Below are positions 1-11,800 of a DNA stretch of 64,000 nt, piece by piece (positions within the stretch are counted from its first letter, which is position 1; each line of letters opens with the position of its first letter). Made by a program: the position numbers and the translations under genes. The DNA lies in contig JAEVLN010000001.1 in NCBI GenBank assembly GCA_018350325.1, positions 1,911,501-1,975,500 on the forward strand. The letters run 5' to 3'. The stretch is from Globodera rostochiensis (taxonomy: Eukaryota; Nematoda; Chromadorea; Rhabditida; Heteroderidae). The notes beneath the pieces were generated by a model. The model had not been told where the DNA came from. It was given only the letters and a program-made list of their open reading frames with translations, and made no database searches.

Positions 1-252
1 CCGAAAAGCCATTCATCCCCCCGTCCCCTCCGGCGCTTCCATCACCATCATCAATCATCCCAATTGTCAGGGAATTATGATGGATTCTGGGGCTGAATTA
101 TGATGGAGGGATGAATGGTGGTGATTAATTCTTCGGCATCCCGTCGGTCGATGAAAATCATCCCCAAATTTACAACAAAAACCCTCCGGGGGATAGATAC
201 TATTTTTGTAAAAAAAAACCAAAACAATGCAAAAACCACACCACCCACCAAC

Positions 253-2243
253 CTTTGACTTCCGCTCGGCCGCCACTTCGCCGATGCTTCGCTGTGCCGG
301 GTGGGGCTCCGGTTGCTCAAAGATCGGCTTGCTGGGCTCCAGCTCGCCGTTCTGGACAAGGTCGGCCAGTCTGGACATCCGCTGGGCATGTGCCATGGAC
401 CTGAGGAATTGTGCGATTTGTTTTTGGCATTTTCAACAATTGGCCAACAATTTGTGTTTTTACGTGATCAGCTAGCATAAACCACAATGAATGATACGGA
501 TTTTTTTGCTCATTTTTATGGGCTTGACATTTGAACAGATTGATTGGTTCAGCAGTGAAAAGTCAATGATTTTTTGAGGATTTTCTGGCATTTCGTGGGC
601 CTGGGCCAATCAATGCCCGTGATGTGACATTTGATCTGTGATGGTTGGTACTAGACGCCAAAAGTTAAAAATCATTGATTTTAAATCATTTGGTTTGGGT
701 TTTTTGCTGACATTTCATATTTGAATAGATTGGAAGAATCAAGTGACTTTAAATAAAAAGCATTGATTTTTTGAAAACGGATTGCAAGAATAAGATTGGA
801 CTTTAAAAATTAATGATTTTTTTTTGAAAGACCCCATCAAAAATCTGTCTGATTTTGGTGTCTCTCTTTCTCTGCACACCCCGGGCCGGCCGACCTCAAA
901 TGGCCCGACCTCAAATGGCCCAAAATGACCCAAGCTCAAATGGCCCAACCTCAAATGGCTCAAATGGCCCACCCTCAAATGGCCCAACCTCAGATGGGTG
1001 TCCAATGTGCCCGGCTGTCCAAACGACTGGGCGCACACATTGCACGTGTACGGCAACTGTTTGGAGGAGGAGGATGACGATGAGGAGGGCCTCTTTTGGC
1101 CTTTGGAAGCGGCGGACGATGGGGTGGAAGAGGAGGAGGCGGACGAGCAAGGCGCTGAGGAAGCAGGGTTAAAAATCTAAAAAATTTCGATTTTTTTTGT
1201 TGCATTTTTCAAGATTTTTCTTTGCTTGGAGGGGGGGGGGCGCAAGGTGCCACCACCGTAGGCGGCTGCTGGCTGGCGGACATTACAGTACCCGGGGTTC
1301 GGAGGGGGGCGTAAGGTTACCCCTACCGTAGGTGGCTGCTGGCTGACTGGCATTACAGTACCCGGGATTCGGGAGGGGGGGGGGGGTACCACTACCGTAG
1401 TGGCTGGGGGGGGCGTACCACTACCGTAGGTGGCTTCTGGCTGGCGGACATTACAGTATCCGGGATTCGGGGGGGGGGGCGCAAACCGTAGGTGGCTGGC
1501 TGGCTGGCGGACATTACAGTACCCGGAATTGGTTTTCAAAAACGCTAAGCCTAGTACCCCGTCCCGTTTTGTGAGCAACGCGCCTTCTGCAAGTGCTGCT
1601 CCGTGTTGAAGTGTGCCATCAGCGCGTTGTCCGACTCAAATCGTTGGCCGTCCACGCAAATGTCGCAGAAATGCCCGCTGTCGTTTTGATGTGCCGTTGT
1701 CTGATGCCGCTCCAGGGCACGCTTTGACGAGTACAATGCCGTCGGTGATGGCACGGCTGTGCCGTCGTCAGCGCTGCTGTCCCATCCCGCATTTGCGGCA
1801 CATTGGAGCATTTCGCAGCGATGCCAGAGGCGAAATTTGGCCGGCGAATGGGCCAACGCGTGGGCCTAAAAATAAAAATCAATTAATTGACGGGCTCATT
1901 AGCAATTGGCATTGGGTGTTGGGCGGGAATCGAGACTTTAAGAAACTTAATGCCAGCAATCGCTAATGGGCTATAGGAAGTTAATTAGTTAATGGGACCA
2001 CTTGAGCTTTAAAAAGCCGCTCCCCCGAGGGGTTGCAGAAACGGTTGAGCGCCCACCTGTAGCTGTTCCGATGTGCGAAATGCGATCGAACACTGCTGAC
2101 ACTGATGGGGGAAGATGGGCAACAGGTGTGTGAAATTGGAGGCCGCCGATGCAAACGGATGATGATCATCTGCTGTTGCTGCTGTTGAACTGCTCGGCGG
2201 GGATGTGCCCGAGGCAATGTTGTTCAACATTTCACCGGAGGGG
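253..2243 (-). CDS. zfh-2: zfh-2/ZFHX-type zinc-finger protein, second finger cluster (partial)
   Basis: Four exons in consistent phase: 2243-2057, 1865-1580, 1154-989 and 400-253. Exon 2243-2057 carries a Ser/Thr-rich linker and the first half of a finger (HQCQQCSIAFRTSEQLQ). Exon 1865-1580 completes it (AHALAH), then has a C-x4-C variant with H-x4-H (RHQTTAH) and a further finger (FCDICVDGQRFESDNALMAH with EQH). Exon 1154-989 has a Ser-rich linker and the finger YTCNVCAQSFGQPGTLDTHL. Exon 400-253 starts RSMAHAQRMSRLADL, matching the conserved tail after this finger in ZFHX proteins, and ends at a clean donor (TCAAAG|gttggt). The order of fingers matches ZFHX3/4 after their central part. The next exons, including any homeodomains, lie beyond base 1. 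Joining to the cluster at 16-19.7 kb rests on strand, order and family architecture. Confidence 0.82.
1228..1545. repeat. intronic minisatellite, roughly 60-70 bp unit
   Basis: About five degenerate copies of a unit containing CCGTAGGTGGCTGCTGG, GGCGGACATTACAGTACCC and a G-run of 6-12 bases. It lies in the zfh-2 intron between the exons ending at 1580 and starting at 1154. The G-run length differs in every copy. Confidence 0.85.
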
Positions 2244-2539
2244 CTAAATTTGGGGGGAAGAAGGTAAGGAGCAATTGAAGTGCTTTAAGCGCTGATTTGA
2301 GAGCCCCCCAAATGTGGGGGAGGGGGGGGGATGATTCAGTGGGTGGGGGAATTAATGAATGAACGAAATGTGTGCGTTTGGTTGCTGATTCATGTGCTCT
2401 CTGGTGTGTGCAGTCTCCACACATCCACAGACGAGCAGTAAATTGGCCAAAAAGAAGGAATACGCTTTTTTTATGGATTTTAAGGGGGAAAATTTGAAAG
2501 CATTTAAAAAAATCGGGAATCTTGCCTGAAAAAGTCGGG

Positions 2540-2935
2540 CCAAATCCCAAATTCAGTGATTGGGACTGAAAAAGTCGGGACAAATCCCATTTTCAGTGAT
2601 TGGGACTGAAAAAGTCGGAGCTGAGCCCCAATTTCAGTGATTGGGACTGAAAAAGACGAGGCCAAACCCCATTTTCAGTGATTGGGACTGAAAAAGACGA
2701 GGCCAAACCCCATTTTCAGTGATTGGGACTGAAAAAGACGAGGCCAAACCCCATTTTCAGTGATTGGGACTGAAAAGTCGTAGCTGAACCCCAATTTCAG
2801 TGATTGAGACTGAAAAGATCGGGGCCAAACCCCATTTTCAGTGATTGGGACTGAAAAAGTCGGGCCAAATCCCAAATTCTCGTAGCTGAGCCCCAATTTC
2901 AGTGATTGAGACTGAAAAGATCGGGGCCAAACGCC
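2540..2935. repeat. intronic minisatellite, 41-bp unit
   Basis: About nine copies of a 41-bp unit built on TTTTCAGTGATTGGGACTGA followed by AAAGACGAGGCCAAACCCC. The central copies (2640-2765) are identical. It lies in the zfh-2 intron upstream of the exon starting at 2243. Each unit holds TTTTCAG, which looks like a splice acceptor on the plus strand; the host gene is on the minus strand. Confidence 0.88.
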
Positions 2936-3680
2936 AATTTAATGATCGGCATCCGAGCAAATTGGCTCCATTGAAATGATTTTTGATGGGTGATGATGAT
3001 GATGTTGATTATAATTTGGCCCTTCTCCAATTGATGTCCCAAATCCTGATAGCCTCCCCCCCCCCCCAAATAATTTGTCCTGTCGGGCCCAGGGCCCCCA
3101 ATTCTCATTAATATTAATGTGATTCGCCTTCACCATCCAAACACAACACAATTTGGGGGCAATTTCCCTCGTGTTTTTGTCAGATGGGGGGACCCATTGG
3201 GCCGCGCGAATTTGGCAGATTTTTTGCGCAAATTAATTTTTTAGGCCCGGCCCAAATTTGGGGGGGGGGACTGGCAGCAAAGGGGGGGGGGGACGAGGGC
3301 AATGCAAATGAGGTTGGTGCTCAGCGCCCGGGGGGGGCAAATAATAGGGGGGGGGGGAGGGGACGGACGAATGGACAGAGAGAGAATTTGGGGGGGGGGG
3401 GCACAGCGCCAACCAAACAAAATGTGTCCTTGGGAAAGGATGAACGGGTAGACCAATTTGTTGGGGGGGGGGGAGGGGAGGGGCTGAAGTGGGACGGGGA
3501 GGGGGGGGGGAAAGGTGAGAGTTCAGGCCAGATCAACATTCCGGGTCAAAAGAATCATCAACAATTGATCGATCGCGGATCAGTGCTAATTTGGGACGGG
3601 AGGCCATCATCATTCCGAAATGTCAGCCTCAGTTTTTGTGGTGGACACCGGTTAGTTCGTATAGATTTTTCCGTGCTTAC
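2936..3680. other. non-coding stretch with G-tracts (zfh-2 intron)
   Basis: I see no gene. From about 3250 to 3520 the plus strand has eight or more G-runs of 7-10 bases between short AT-rich spacers. The long plus-strand reading frame here is a by-product of G-runs read as Gly codons. Confidence 0.6.
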
Positions 3681-3784
3681 CTTTTCCCAGTCGGTGGTTG
3701 TTCTCCAGCTACTGCTTGCTGTTCATTTTGTCCAACTTCCGTTTTGGCCAACCGTTGGGCAATGCCGGCGGGGATTTTGTGTTC
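3681..3784 (-). CDS. zfh-2: candidate internal exon of the zfh-2 gene
   Basis: A strong donor (GGGAAAAG|gtaagc) closes an open frame that reads EHKIPAGIAQRLAKTEVG and then a Gln/Glu-rich stretch ending PPTGK. It ends in phase 2, which matches the acceptor phase of the next recognised zfh-2 exon at 2243. The 5' boundary is uncertain. An acceptor before 3784 (ttaaag) is weak and phase 0; an alternative at 3711 (gcaagcag) is phase 1 and would join the exon ending at 7384 without a gap. Confidence 0.4.
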
Positions 3785-4295
3785 CTTTAAGCCGAAAGTG
3801 GTTTATTAATTACACTTTTGGCCCCCAAGGGGACATAATTCTTCACATTACCTCTGCAATATGCTTTTGCAACTCCTGCTCATATGGTTGACCGAGTGCA
3901 ACAGAACACAGCGGGCATTGTTTTGTTGTTGGCAAAGTGTCTGCAAATTTTTAAAAAGCTGATCGATCATCTCCCATCCAAATGATCAAATAAGCCAATT
4001 CCATATAAATTGAACAAAAAAAAATTTCCCGAGCAATATGCCGTTATTCTGATCAAAATAGAAGATCAATCAATGGTGTAACAGCCATTTAATGGTCAAT
4101 TAAAAATTGTTGTGAACATTTGCCCCTAAGGGATTTGTGCCGAATGGCGCCAATCTCATTAAAATCACCTCGCAGGCAATTTTCTCTCAGTCTGATCAGA
4201 TCATAATCAATCCAATGAAAACTTTGTCCTCCAACGGGACGACGACACTATTGGGAAGGCCGGAAGAGCTGTGAAATGATTGAATTTATGCTAAC

Positions 4296-4494
4296 TAGAG
4301 CCCGGACTGGATCTGGATCCAGACCAGGATTTTCCCAGGACTCCTGATCCGGAATCCTAGTATTTTTGACTGAAGCACCAGGACCAGGATATCCTGAAAA
4401 CCAGGATTTTTATCCTGGAAAATCCAGATCCAGTTCATTTCCAAAATCCAGATCCAGATCCAGATCCATGTCCGGGTCAAAATTCCGGGCTCTA
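4296..4494. mobile_element. 199-bp palindromic hAT-like non-autonomous element
   Basis: The left end reads TAGAGCCCGGA and the right end is its reverse complement. The interior is a loose palindrome of GGATCTGGATC and CCAGGATTTT motifs. It is flanked by ATGCTAAC (4288-4295) and ATGCTAAG (4495-4502), an 8-bp target-site duplication with one mismatch. The 8-bp duplication suggests hAT. There is no coding capacity. Related sequence, with CCTGGATTTT and GGGCTCG motifs, occurs inside each sHSP array unit (about 50590-50690 in unit 1). Confidence 0.7.
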
Positions 4495-4504
4495 ATGCTA
4501 AGAT

Positions 4505-5300
4505 CCACGCGACAAAATGATGTCACTAGCGCCTAATTTATCTTTCCGTCTGATCAAATTCTTCATAATTAGCCCTCAGGCAATAATTTACGCTCTGATC
4601 AATTAATTGATCGGATCATTTTGTCGCCAATGAATGGAGCGACACACTCGGCGAATGGGCCGCGGCGAAGTGTGTGAAAATGTGTGCATATTTTGCTCTT
4701 TTTCCGCGGCGCGTTTAATGGGGACAGGCACAGCCTCCACAGCCTCCACAGCTGTGCGTGTTGTGGTGGTGTTCTGCCCCAATCATCCAATTCATTCATT
4801 CATTCACTTTTGGCGGAAACAATCGAAGGATTGGAGAGGCGGCGGCGATTGGGGGGGGGGAGGAGGGGTTCGTCCCCGGGGGGGGGGGGGGGAAGGGGGC
4901 CGACTTTCCTTGTCCAACAATTCACATCCATTCCACCGCCCGCCCGTCGTCAGCGGGGACGGATGGATTGGATGTTGATGAAGAGGCCCCGGGGGGGGGG
5001 GATGCGGGGACGGGGCCGAAGGGGGCGGGGAAGAGGTGTGAAGTGGATGGCCCCGGCGGCGGTATGAAGAGGGCGACAAAATAGCGCCCCCCCCAGTCCA
5101 CCGACACGCGCAGCAGCAGCAGGCTGAAGGAAGAGGAGGAGGACGAAGACAAAGGAAAAAGCAAACAGAAGAAAATGAAGGAGGGAGGGAGGAAGATGTT
5201 AATGAAGAAGATGAAGAGCATTTAGAGGGTGGCGGGGATAGATGGGAAGGAATCGGAAGAGGAAGAAGAACAGCGTCATAACTTAGCTAATTGAATGAAC
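4505..5300. other. no supported gene; G-tracts and purine-rich DNA
   Basis: This is mixed low-complexity sequence with G-runs at 4849-4895 and 4990-5000 and a GA-rich stretch at 5100-5280. On the minus strand about 4640-4770 there is an open frame (…VEAVPVPIKRAAEKEQ…) that could be another zfh-2 exon, but no convincing splice-site pair bounds it. Confidence 0.5.
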
Positions 5301-5308
5301 GAGCCCTG

Positions 5309-6241
5309 GGGCCTATTTCAATTTCCGTCGTATCTCCGATATGATGTCATATCGTGTAAAAAAACTGTTTCAATTAATCGTTTTCACGACGTCTCATCGT
5401 ATTTACGATCATCGTGAATGCGATGAGAAGAAAGTCGTAAATACGACGAAAAATCGTAAATACGATTAAGTTCTGTTTCAATTCAATTTCAACGAGACAT
5501 CGGGTAATAAATAAGATGTCATGAATTACCGTAATTTAAAGAGAATTGTTAAGAAAAATTTTGTTTAACATCAATTAAAATGATTTGGTCAAAAATTAAT
5601 AGACGAATTCATTCCAACATTTTTTTAAAAATTTGAAATTTTTGAAAAATGTTCGAATTCGGATCCGGGGTTCGAAAATTGGTCAAAATGGAGGGCAGAT
5701 TCGAATTCTACGCACCGAGTACCCTTAGAAACACATTTTAATTGATTTTTAAATTTTTTATTTTTTTTCAAAAAATAGTGGGAACAAACTTTGAGTTCAT
5801 TTGGAATAATCCATTTAAAAAATGGGGAGGAATTGGTATACGATTTTTATACCATTGAAAAGAGGAGACTTAGTTCTATAAGAATTATTTTTTTCATATT
5901 TTTCCGAAATTAAATAATTTTTTAAATAATTTTTAAAGTTTACATGATGTGAAAGCATACGTGGGTGGAACCGCGTATTAAATTTACACGATTTCCTTCT
6001 TTGTTTCGTCGTATTAACGACGTCAAGTAAATAAAAATTGAAACAAAAAGGCATCGCATCGTGCAAATAAATCGTGTGTTTGCACGATGTCGTCGTACTT
6101 CCGATGATCGGATTTACGATTTAATTGAAACAGAATTGTCCCTTTTCCACGATTTTTAATTGAAACAGAAATGCACGATACGACGTCGTATCGGAGATAT
6201 GACATCATATCGGAGATACGACGGAAATTGAAATAGGCCCC
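5309..6241. mobile_element. 933-bp element with 45-bp perfect terminal inverted repeats
   Basis: The first 45 bases (beginning GGGCCTATTTCAATTTCC and ending GATGTCATATC) are repeated as the exact reverse complement at the right end. Outside the repeats CTG is present on both sides (5306-5308 and 6241-6243, overlapping the end by one base), a possible 3-bp target duplication. Subterminal regions on both sides have many short repeats of CGTATTTACGAT and TTTCAATT type. The AT-rich interior has no transposase-like frame, so it is a MITE-like non-autonomous element. GGG ends with a 3-bp duplication resemble PIF/Harbinger, but CTG is not the usual TWA target. It lies in a zfh-2 intron. Confidence 0.88.
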
Positions 6242-6249
6242 TGAAGGGA

Positions 6250-6600
6250 TGAGTGAAGAGGAGGACAGTATGCACTTGGATAAGGATGATGATGGAAGAC
6301 ATTCGAAGAAGGATGTAGATGTACCAGACTCGGAAGAAGAAGAATGGATGTACCAGACTCGGAAGAGGAAAAATGGATGAACCAGACTTGGAAGAAGAAG
6401 GATGTAGATGAACCAGATGGAAGAGAAAGAATGGATGAACCCGAACCGGAAGAGAAATGAGGATGAACCAGACTTGGAAGAGGAAGAATGAACTTCCAAA
6501 AGGATGAAAAAACCCAATTTTGGAAGAAAAGGATGAGGATGATGTTGTAAAATAAATGGAGGATGATGAAGAGTGATGGAAGGGCATCGGAAGAGAAAGG
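6250..6600. repeat. polypurine tract (GGAAGAAGGATG-like repeats)
   Basis: The plus strand is almost pure purine with repeated GATGAACCAGACTTGGAAGA motifs, directly beside the 933-bp inverted-repeat element. The long minus-strand frames here (Ser/Phe/His-rich) only reflect the strand asymmetry. Confidence 0.7.
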
Positions 6601-7383
6601 CGACGGGCACCTCAAAGTGAATTGCTTTTGTGGGACGGCCGGATGAGTGCAATTGCAATGAATTGCTGCTGCCCACACATTCACTTCCTTCCCCTTGAGG
6701 GCGTATGCCGCCCCCTGCGGCGTCGTCGTCGGTTTGCCTTGCGCAACGCCCTCAGACCCCCCCCCCCCCGGGCGCCTAATAGCAATTAAACAACAATAAT
6801 ATGTAAGTACACAAAAAATGAGTGAGAGACAATTTCCTACAACTTTTTGACTTCTTCCATCCTTTTGCCCCCCAAGCCAAATGAGAAAAGTCCTTATGCC
6901 CCCCCCCCTCCCACTTCGCCCCCTGCGGCGCCCTCTCAATCCAACCGTCTCAAATTTCATCCCCCCAACTTCATCATCCCCGATGGATGACACATTCCCC
7001 CCCCCCCCCCCCCCCCCTTCTCCCAAGTCCGCCGCAGTTTAATTTGCACGATCAGTACAGATCAGCAGCAGAGACTGCTGCTGATTGCGTTGGGGCGCCA
7101 GAGGCAATGGAATATATTTGGGGGGGGGGGGGGGATTTTAGGGATTAAAATTGAAATTTTAGATTTGACCAAATGCCCTTGGGCATGGCTCAAATGCAAA
7201 AGCCTAGAAAAAAAATGAGAAACAAATTTTAGAAAGAGGTGTAAACCCTTCAGGCAAATCCAATCGCAACGCATCGAGTCAACCCTTTAAAAATTCTTTG
7301 ATCATAGCCCTAGGGGAATATGTTTTTCCCTCATTCCCACCCCCCCCCCCAAGGGCACAAAATGCCTTTCCCTATTACCCCAC

Positions 7384-7566
7384 CTTTTGGCCCAGCAGCT
7401 TCTGGCATTGGCTCCACATTGAATGGCGTCTGCGTCTTCCCGCGTTGGGCCAAGCCCTTGGCCACCAGAAAGGCGTCCATCTCCTCCCAGCCTTCGATGA
7501 TTGGCCCGTCGTCGTCGTCCAATTTTGTTTTCCCCAGCGGGATTGTTGAATGGATGGATGAAGCTG
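7384..7566 (-). CDS. zfh-2: probable internal exon of the zfh-2 gene
   Basis: A strong acceptor (tttcag, exon from 7566; a cagcag alternative gives 7563) and donor (CCAAAAG|gtgggg) bound an open frame. The frame reads through a hydrophilic stretch with KLDDDDGPIIEGWEEMDAF and ends near EPMPEAAGPK. The acceptor phase (two leftover bases) fits the phase-1 end of the exon at 16326, and the strand agrees. No finger is seen here, so it would be linker between fingers. The alternative is an exon of an unrelated nested gene. The implied intron from 16325 is about 8.7 kb. Confidence 0.5.
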
Positions 7567-7796
7567 CTGAAACTTATTCGGGATGAATAAAGGTCTCGAA
7601 TATTTATAGGGATTAACAATGAGGAGGATGGATGTATTCAATCAGTTTTACGGTAGGACGAGTAGTGAGTGGACGGATGAATGGGGAAGAATAAAGAAGA
7701 TGGATAAGAAAGGATACTATACTGGATATGCAGGGATGAAAATAATGGATACGGAAGGATGAGTTGAGGAATGGAAGAATGGAGGACAGAAGAATG

Positions 7797-8050
7797 GAGA
7801 GATGGAAGAATGGAGGATGAAGAGAATGGAATGGATGATGGAAGAAATGGAGGAGGGATGGAAGAATGGAGGATGAAGAGAATGGAATGGATGATGGAAG
7901 AAATGGAGGAGGGATGGAAGAATGGAGGATGAAGAGAATGGAATGGATGATGGAAGAAATGGGAGAGGGATGGAAGAATGGAGGATGAAGAGAATGGAAT
8001 GGATGATGGAAGAAATGGGAGAGGGATGGAAGAATGGAGGATGAAGAGGA
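7797..8050. repeat. polypurine minisatellite, 56-bp unit
   Basis: About four and a half copies of a 56-bp unit with GAAGAATGGAGGATGAAGAG and GGAATGGATGATGG. Copies start near 7805, 7861, 7917 and 7973 and are nearly identical. It sits in a larger purine-rich block (7640-8270). The apparent reading frames are low complexity and not supported as genes. Confidence 0.9.
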
Positions 8051-8579
8051 TGAGATGGAAGATAAAAGGATGGAAGATAAAAGGATGGAAGAATGGAGGA
8101 CAGAAGAATGGAGAGACGGAAGAATGGAGGATGAAGAAAATGGAATGGATGATGGAAGATAAAAAGATATGAAGAGAATGGAATGGATGATGGAAGAAAT
8201 GTGGAAGGGACGGAAGAGAATGGAGAATTTTTATCGGAGGATGAATATTGGAAGAATGATCAAATTTGTTGTGGCTAAAACAAACAGTGCCAAATATCAA
8301 TAATCCTTTGTGGGGGGGGGGGATCAATCATTGCCCGGGGGGGGGGGGGGGGAGGCCAAATAAACAACGACCGCCCCGCGGGCGATGGACGACGGATTGG
8401 CCAGCATAAAATAAAGGAACTTTTTATTGGGCCCGCCAAAGGACCGCCAATTGGGCGGGGCTGATTTGTGAGGGGGGCAGGCAACAGATGGACGAGATTA
8501 GCAAAGCATTGAGTGGCGGATGGCGGAACAGGTGGAGACGGATGGATGGACGGATGGGATGATGAACAAATGGAAACGG

Positions 8580-8890
8580 ATGATGATGACGACGACGAAT
8601 GGTGATGATGATGAAGAGTGAAGAAATTAAGAAGAATTGGAAAGAAGAAGAAGAGAAGAAGAAGCACCAAAATGGAACGGATGAAGAACAGAGAGAAAAA
8701 GGAAGTAACGGAAGAGAAGAAGAAGGAAGGACGGATGGAAGCTAAACGGAAGAAAAAAATGAAGTAAACGGAAGAGAAGAAGAAGGAAGGACGGATGAAA
8801 GGTAAACGGAAGAGGAGAAAAATGAAGTAAACGGAAGAGAAGAAGAATGCTTGTGGATGAACGGAAAGCCGGATGAGAAGATGGAAACTC
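8580..8890. repeat. polypurine repeat block
   Basis: GAAGAGAAGAAGAAGGAAGG and ACGGATG motifs recur at about 60-65 bp spacing, with three clear copies between 8695 and 8850. It is another strand-asymmetric purine block in the same presumed zfh-2 intron. Confidence 0.7.
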
Positions 8891-11800
8891 ATAAATTGAA
8901 ATGAACTTCTTCGGGTGTTGGGCATCCTTCGAATACATCTCCCCAAAATGCCGTACATTTTTGCCATTTTCAAGGGCATGTGCCCTTAGGGGATGTTTTG
9001 GCTTTCTCAAAGCAAATATCCGCCCCCCAAAATGTGGCCACAAAATATACATAGTTGGAAGCGCTTGATTAATGAGTGACGCAGCAGAAACTCCTCCCCA
9101 ATTTTTGGCGTTTTGTCCTCGGGGACTGCTGGCCAACAAAAATGCCAAAAGTGGTGGTGGGCCCTCCGGCGATGGGTGCGGATGGGCTAATTTCACAGGG
9201 CCAACTTGGCCAAGATTAATCGGCCGGCGCCCGAGGGGAAGGCAAATGTCCCCGGGGACATTTTTCATAGAAAAAGGAGTGGAGGATGAGAAGAATGAAG
9301 AATTCGGAAGGAATGATCCGTTGGAAGTGAAACAACAAAACACGACTGACTCAATTAGTTTTTGAGATTGACAAAGTGTCAATAGTTTGCATTCTGAAAT
9401 GGACAAAGTGCCGACTTTTTAATCTAGAGATGGACTAAATGCCATTTTTAACTTTCAAATGGACAAAGTGCCAACTTTTAATTTGAAATGAAAAGTGCCA
9501 AGTTTGAAATGACAGTGAATTTTGGACTTTACATGGGCCTATTACAACAATCATATTTAAAATAGAAACAGACGCCCATTTAAATTTGAAACTTAAAAAA
9601 AAGATAAAAAATAATAGTTTTAAATTGAACTACATAAATTTACGTTTTTGATCATGTTTTTAATTAAAAAATATTCATTTCTCAAAAAAATAGAAAAAAT
9701 TCTCCAAGAAAATGAATTTAAATTTTGAAACTGAACATTTTCTCGGGGGCCGGCGGCTCCGGTGCTCATTCGCCCACCGCAAATCCTTGGGCGGAACGCG
9801 GCATTTGTGGCGGGTGAATAACCCCCAACGGATTTGTTAAATGGTCACATTTTTTAAGTGCAATAAACTCGGCACATTTTAAAAAATGTAATCAGACGGA
9901 GAGGGGCCCCAAAATTGGCAAATTTTGCAAAAATTCCTCCACAAATTTTTGTTGAATGGATTTTGTCCAATTTTTGCGTGGATTTTAGGGGCCATAAAAG
10001 TTGCCGGGGGGGGCGGACGCGACGTTTGTGGCGGCTGATTAGACACTAATTGGCAAAACGTGTGCCGCCGCCATTAAAGAAAGAATGGAATGCGCCGCGG
10101 GGGGGGGGGAAATCTGAGCCGCCCGATTCAGAGCAGAAATGGCCACTGGGGGGAAATCGATTGGTTGAAAGGACAAATGGGGGGGGGGGGTAAAGTGATC
10201 AGAAAATCTGATAAGATCAGTTGGGGATTGAATCGATGCTGAAATGGGAGTGAAAGTGGTGGAAAAAGAAAGAATTAAATGAATGGGCTCTGATGATGAT
10301 GACCACCATTAACACATCATTTTGCTAATTGTCGACGATTAAATCCGTTTTATTCATTATTAAACTAAAATCTATATAATTCATATTTATAAAATTTGTT
10401 TGTTGTCTTTGAAAAAATTGAAAGAATTTCATTAAAATTGTTCTTTAGAGTACCATTAAATTGATTAAATTGGTGGGGGCAAATTGCAAAATGTGAGATG
10501 CTTAATTGTGAAATATCAACAAAATATTTGTTGATTTTTGGTTTTAGTCTTAAAAAAAAGGAAATCTAAATGCGTATAAATCCGCACTCCAATTTCGCCC
10601 CCCGAGGGGGGGGGGGGGAATTAATGGATTCTCTCATCTTCCCGTCAGATCAGTTCAGCTCATCCATCTTACCGCCCCCACCCCCGCCAGCAATTCCATT
10701 CATTCTATCACTTTTTGGTTGGCCCCCGAGGGGGCAAAAAGTAATTAATTTGCCCGAGGGGGGCGGGCAACCGTATCTTCTGTTGTCCCTGTCGTCGCCG
10801 GAGGGGCAATAAATTTTGGGAGCGGGGGGGGGGGACGACGACGTTCCCCTCGCCTCCCCTCAGCTGTGTTTGGGCCTCGGGCGCCCCCCCCCCCCCCCCC
10901 CGCTAATTTCGAAATTTGAATTTTTTTCGACCTCAAAATTGGGCGCGCAGTTCGCTGATGAGAAATTGAGAGAGAAAATATTGGAAAATGAACAATTTTC
11001 TTTTTTTATTCCGACTTTTATAACCTTTCCCCATCCCATGCCCTCGAGGCATAAATAAAACACCGTTCAGAGCCCCTTACTCATCCCCCGGGGGGAGGGA
11101 GGGCGCAAAATGCCTCCCATTCCATTGAATTGAGGGGAAAAAACGACATCTATCCAAAGTTTTACGATATTTTCTCTCAATTAAATTGCATTCCGCCCGC
11201 CATCGTTAGCCAACCATTCATTGATTCCATTCATTCATTGGGCGGAGACGAAACGATCAAAGGGGGAGAGATGAAGCCAAAGGATTTGACACTCACCGCT
11301 TTAATTGCACTCTGATCACTCACTGATCGATATGAGCGATCAATGCCCGGGATGGTAATGGTATGATGGGAATTTGATGGATTAATGGGGGGATGAGTGG
11401 CGAGTGGCTGGGGGTGGGGTGGGGGGGGGAAGTGTTACGGTAATTGGAAGAGAGGAGAGGAGAGCAGCGCCAGCAGCAATATCAATTAGTGGGCTAATGA
11501 TGACGAATATTGTCTGGGAGGGGGTGCGGTGGTGGGAGAGCACGGACACCGACCGCCCATTGGCTAATGAGAACGAAGACGGTATGCCCTCGGGGCATCA
11601 ACAATGATCTGGCTGGCCCAAAATTAACTACGTAAGTGATTGCGCATTTTGATCTCCCCCGAAAGTGATCATATCAAGTGATCAGATAAAATATTTATTT
11701 TTTTCCGATTTTTAATCACTTTCATAGCCGAAACAAAGATTTTTCTGATAAACGAAAGAAAAGTGTTGCGGAATGAATGAATGATGCCCATAAAACTTTC

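Noticed and set aside
2395..2455. Minus-strand CGDCTHQRAHESATKRTH, possible zinc finger between zfh-2 exons
   Set aside because: Cys-to-His spacing is wrong for C2H2, no splice sites bound it, and phase does not fit the flanking exons.
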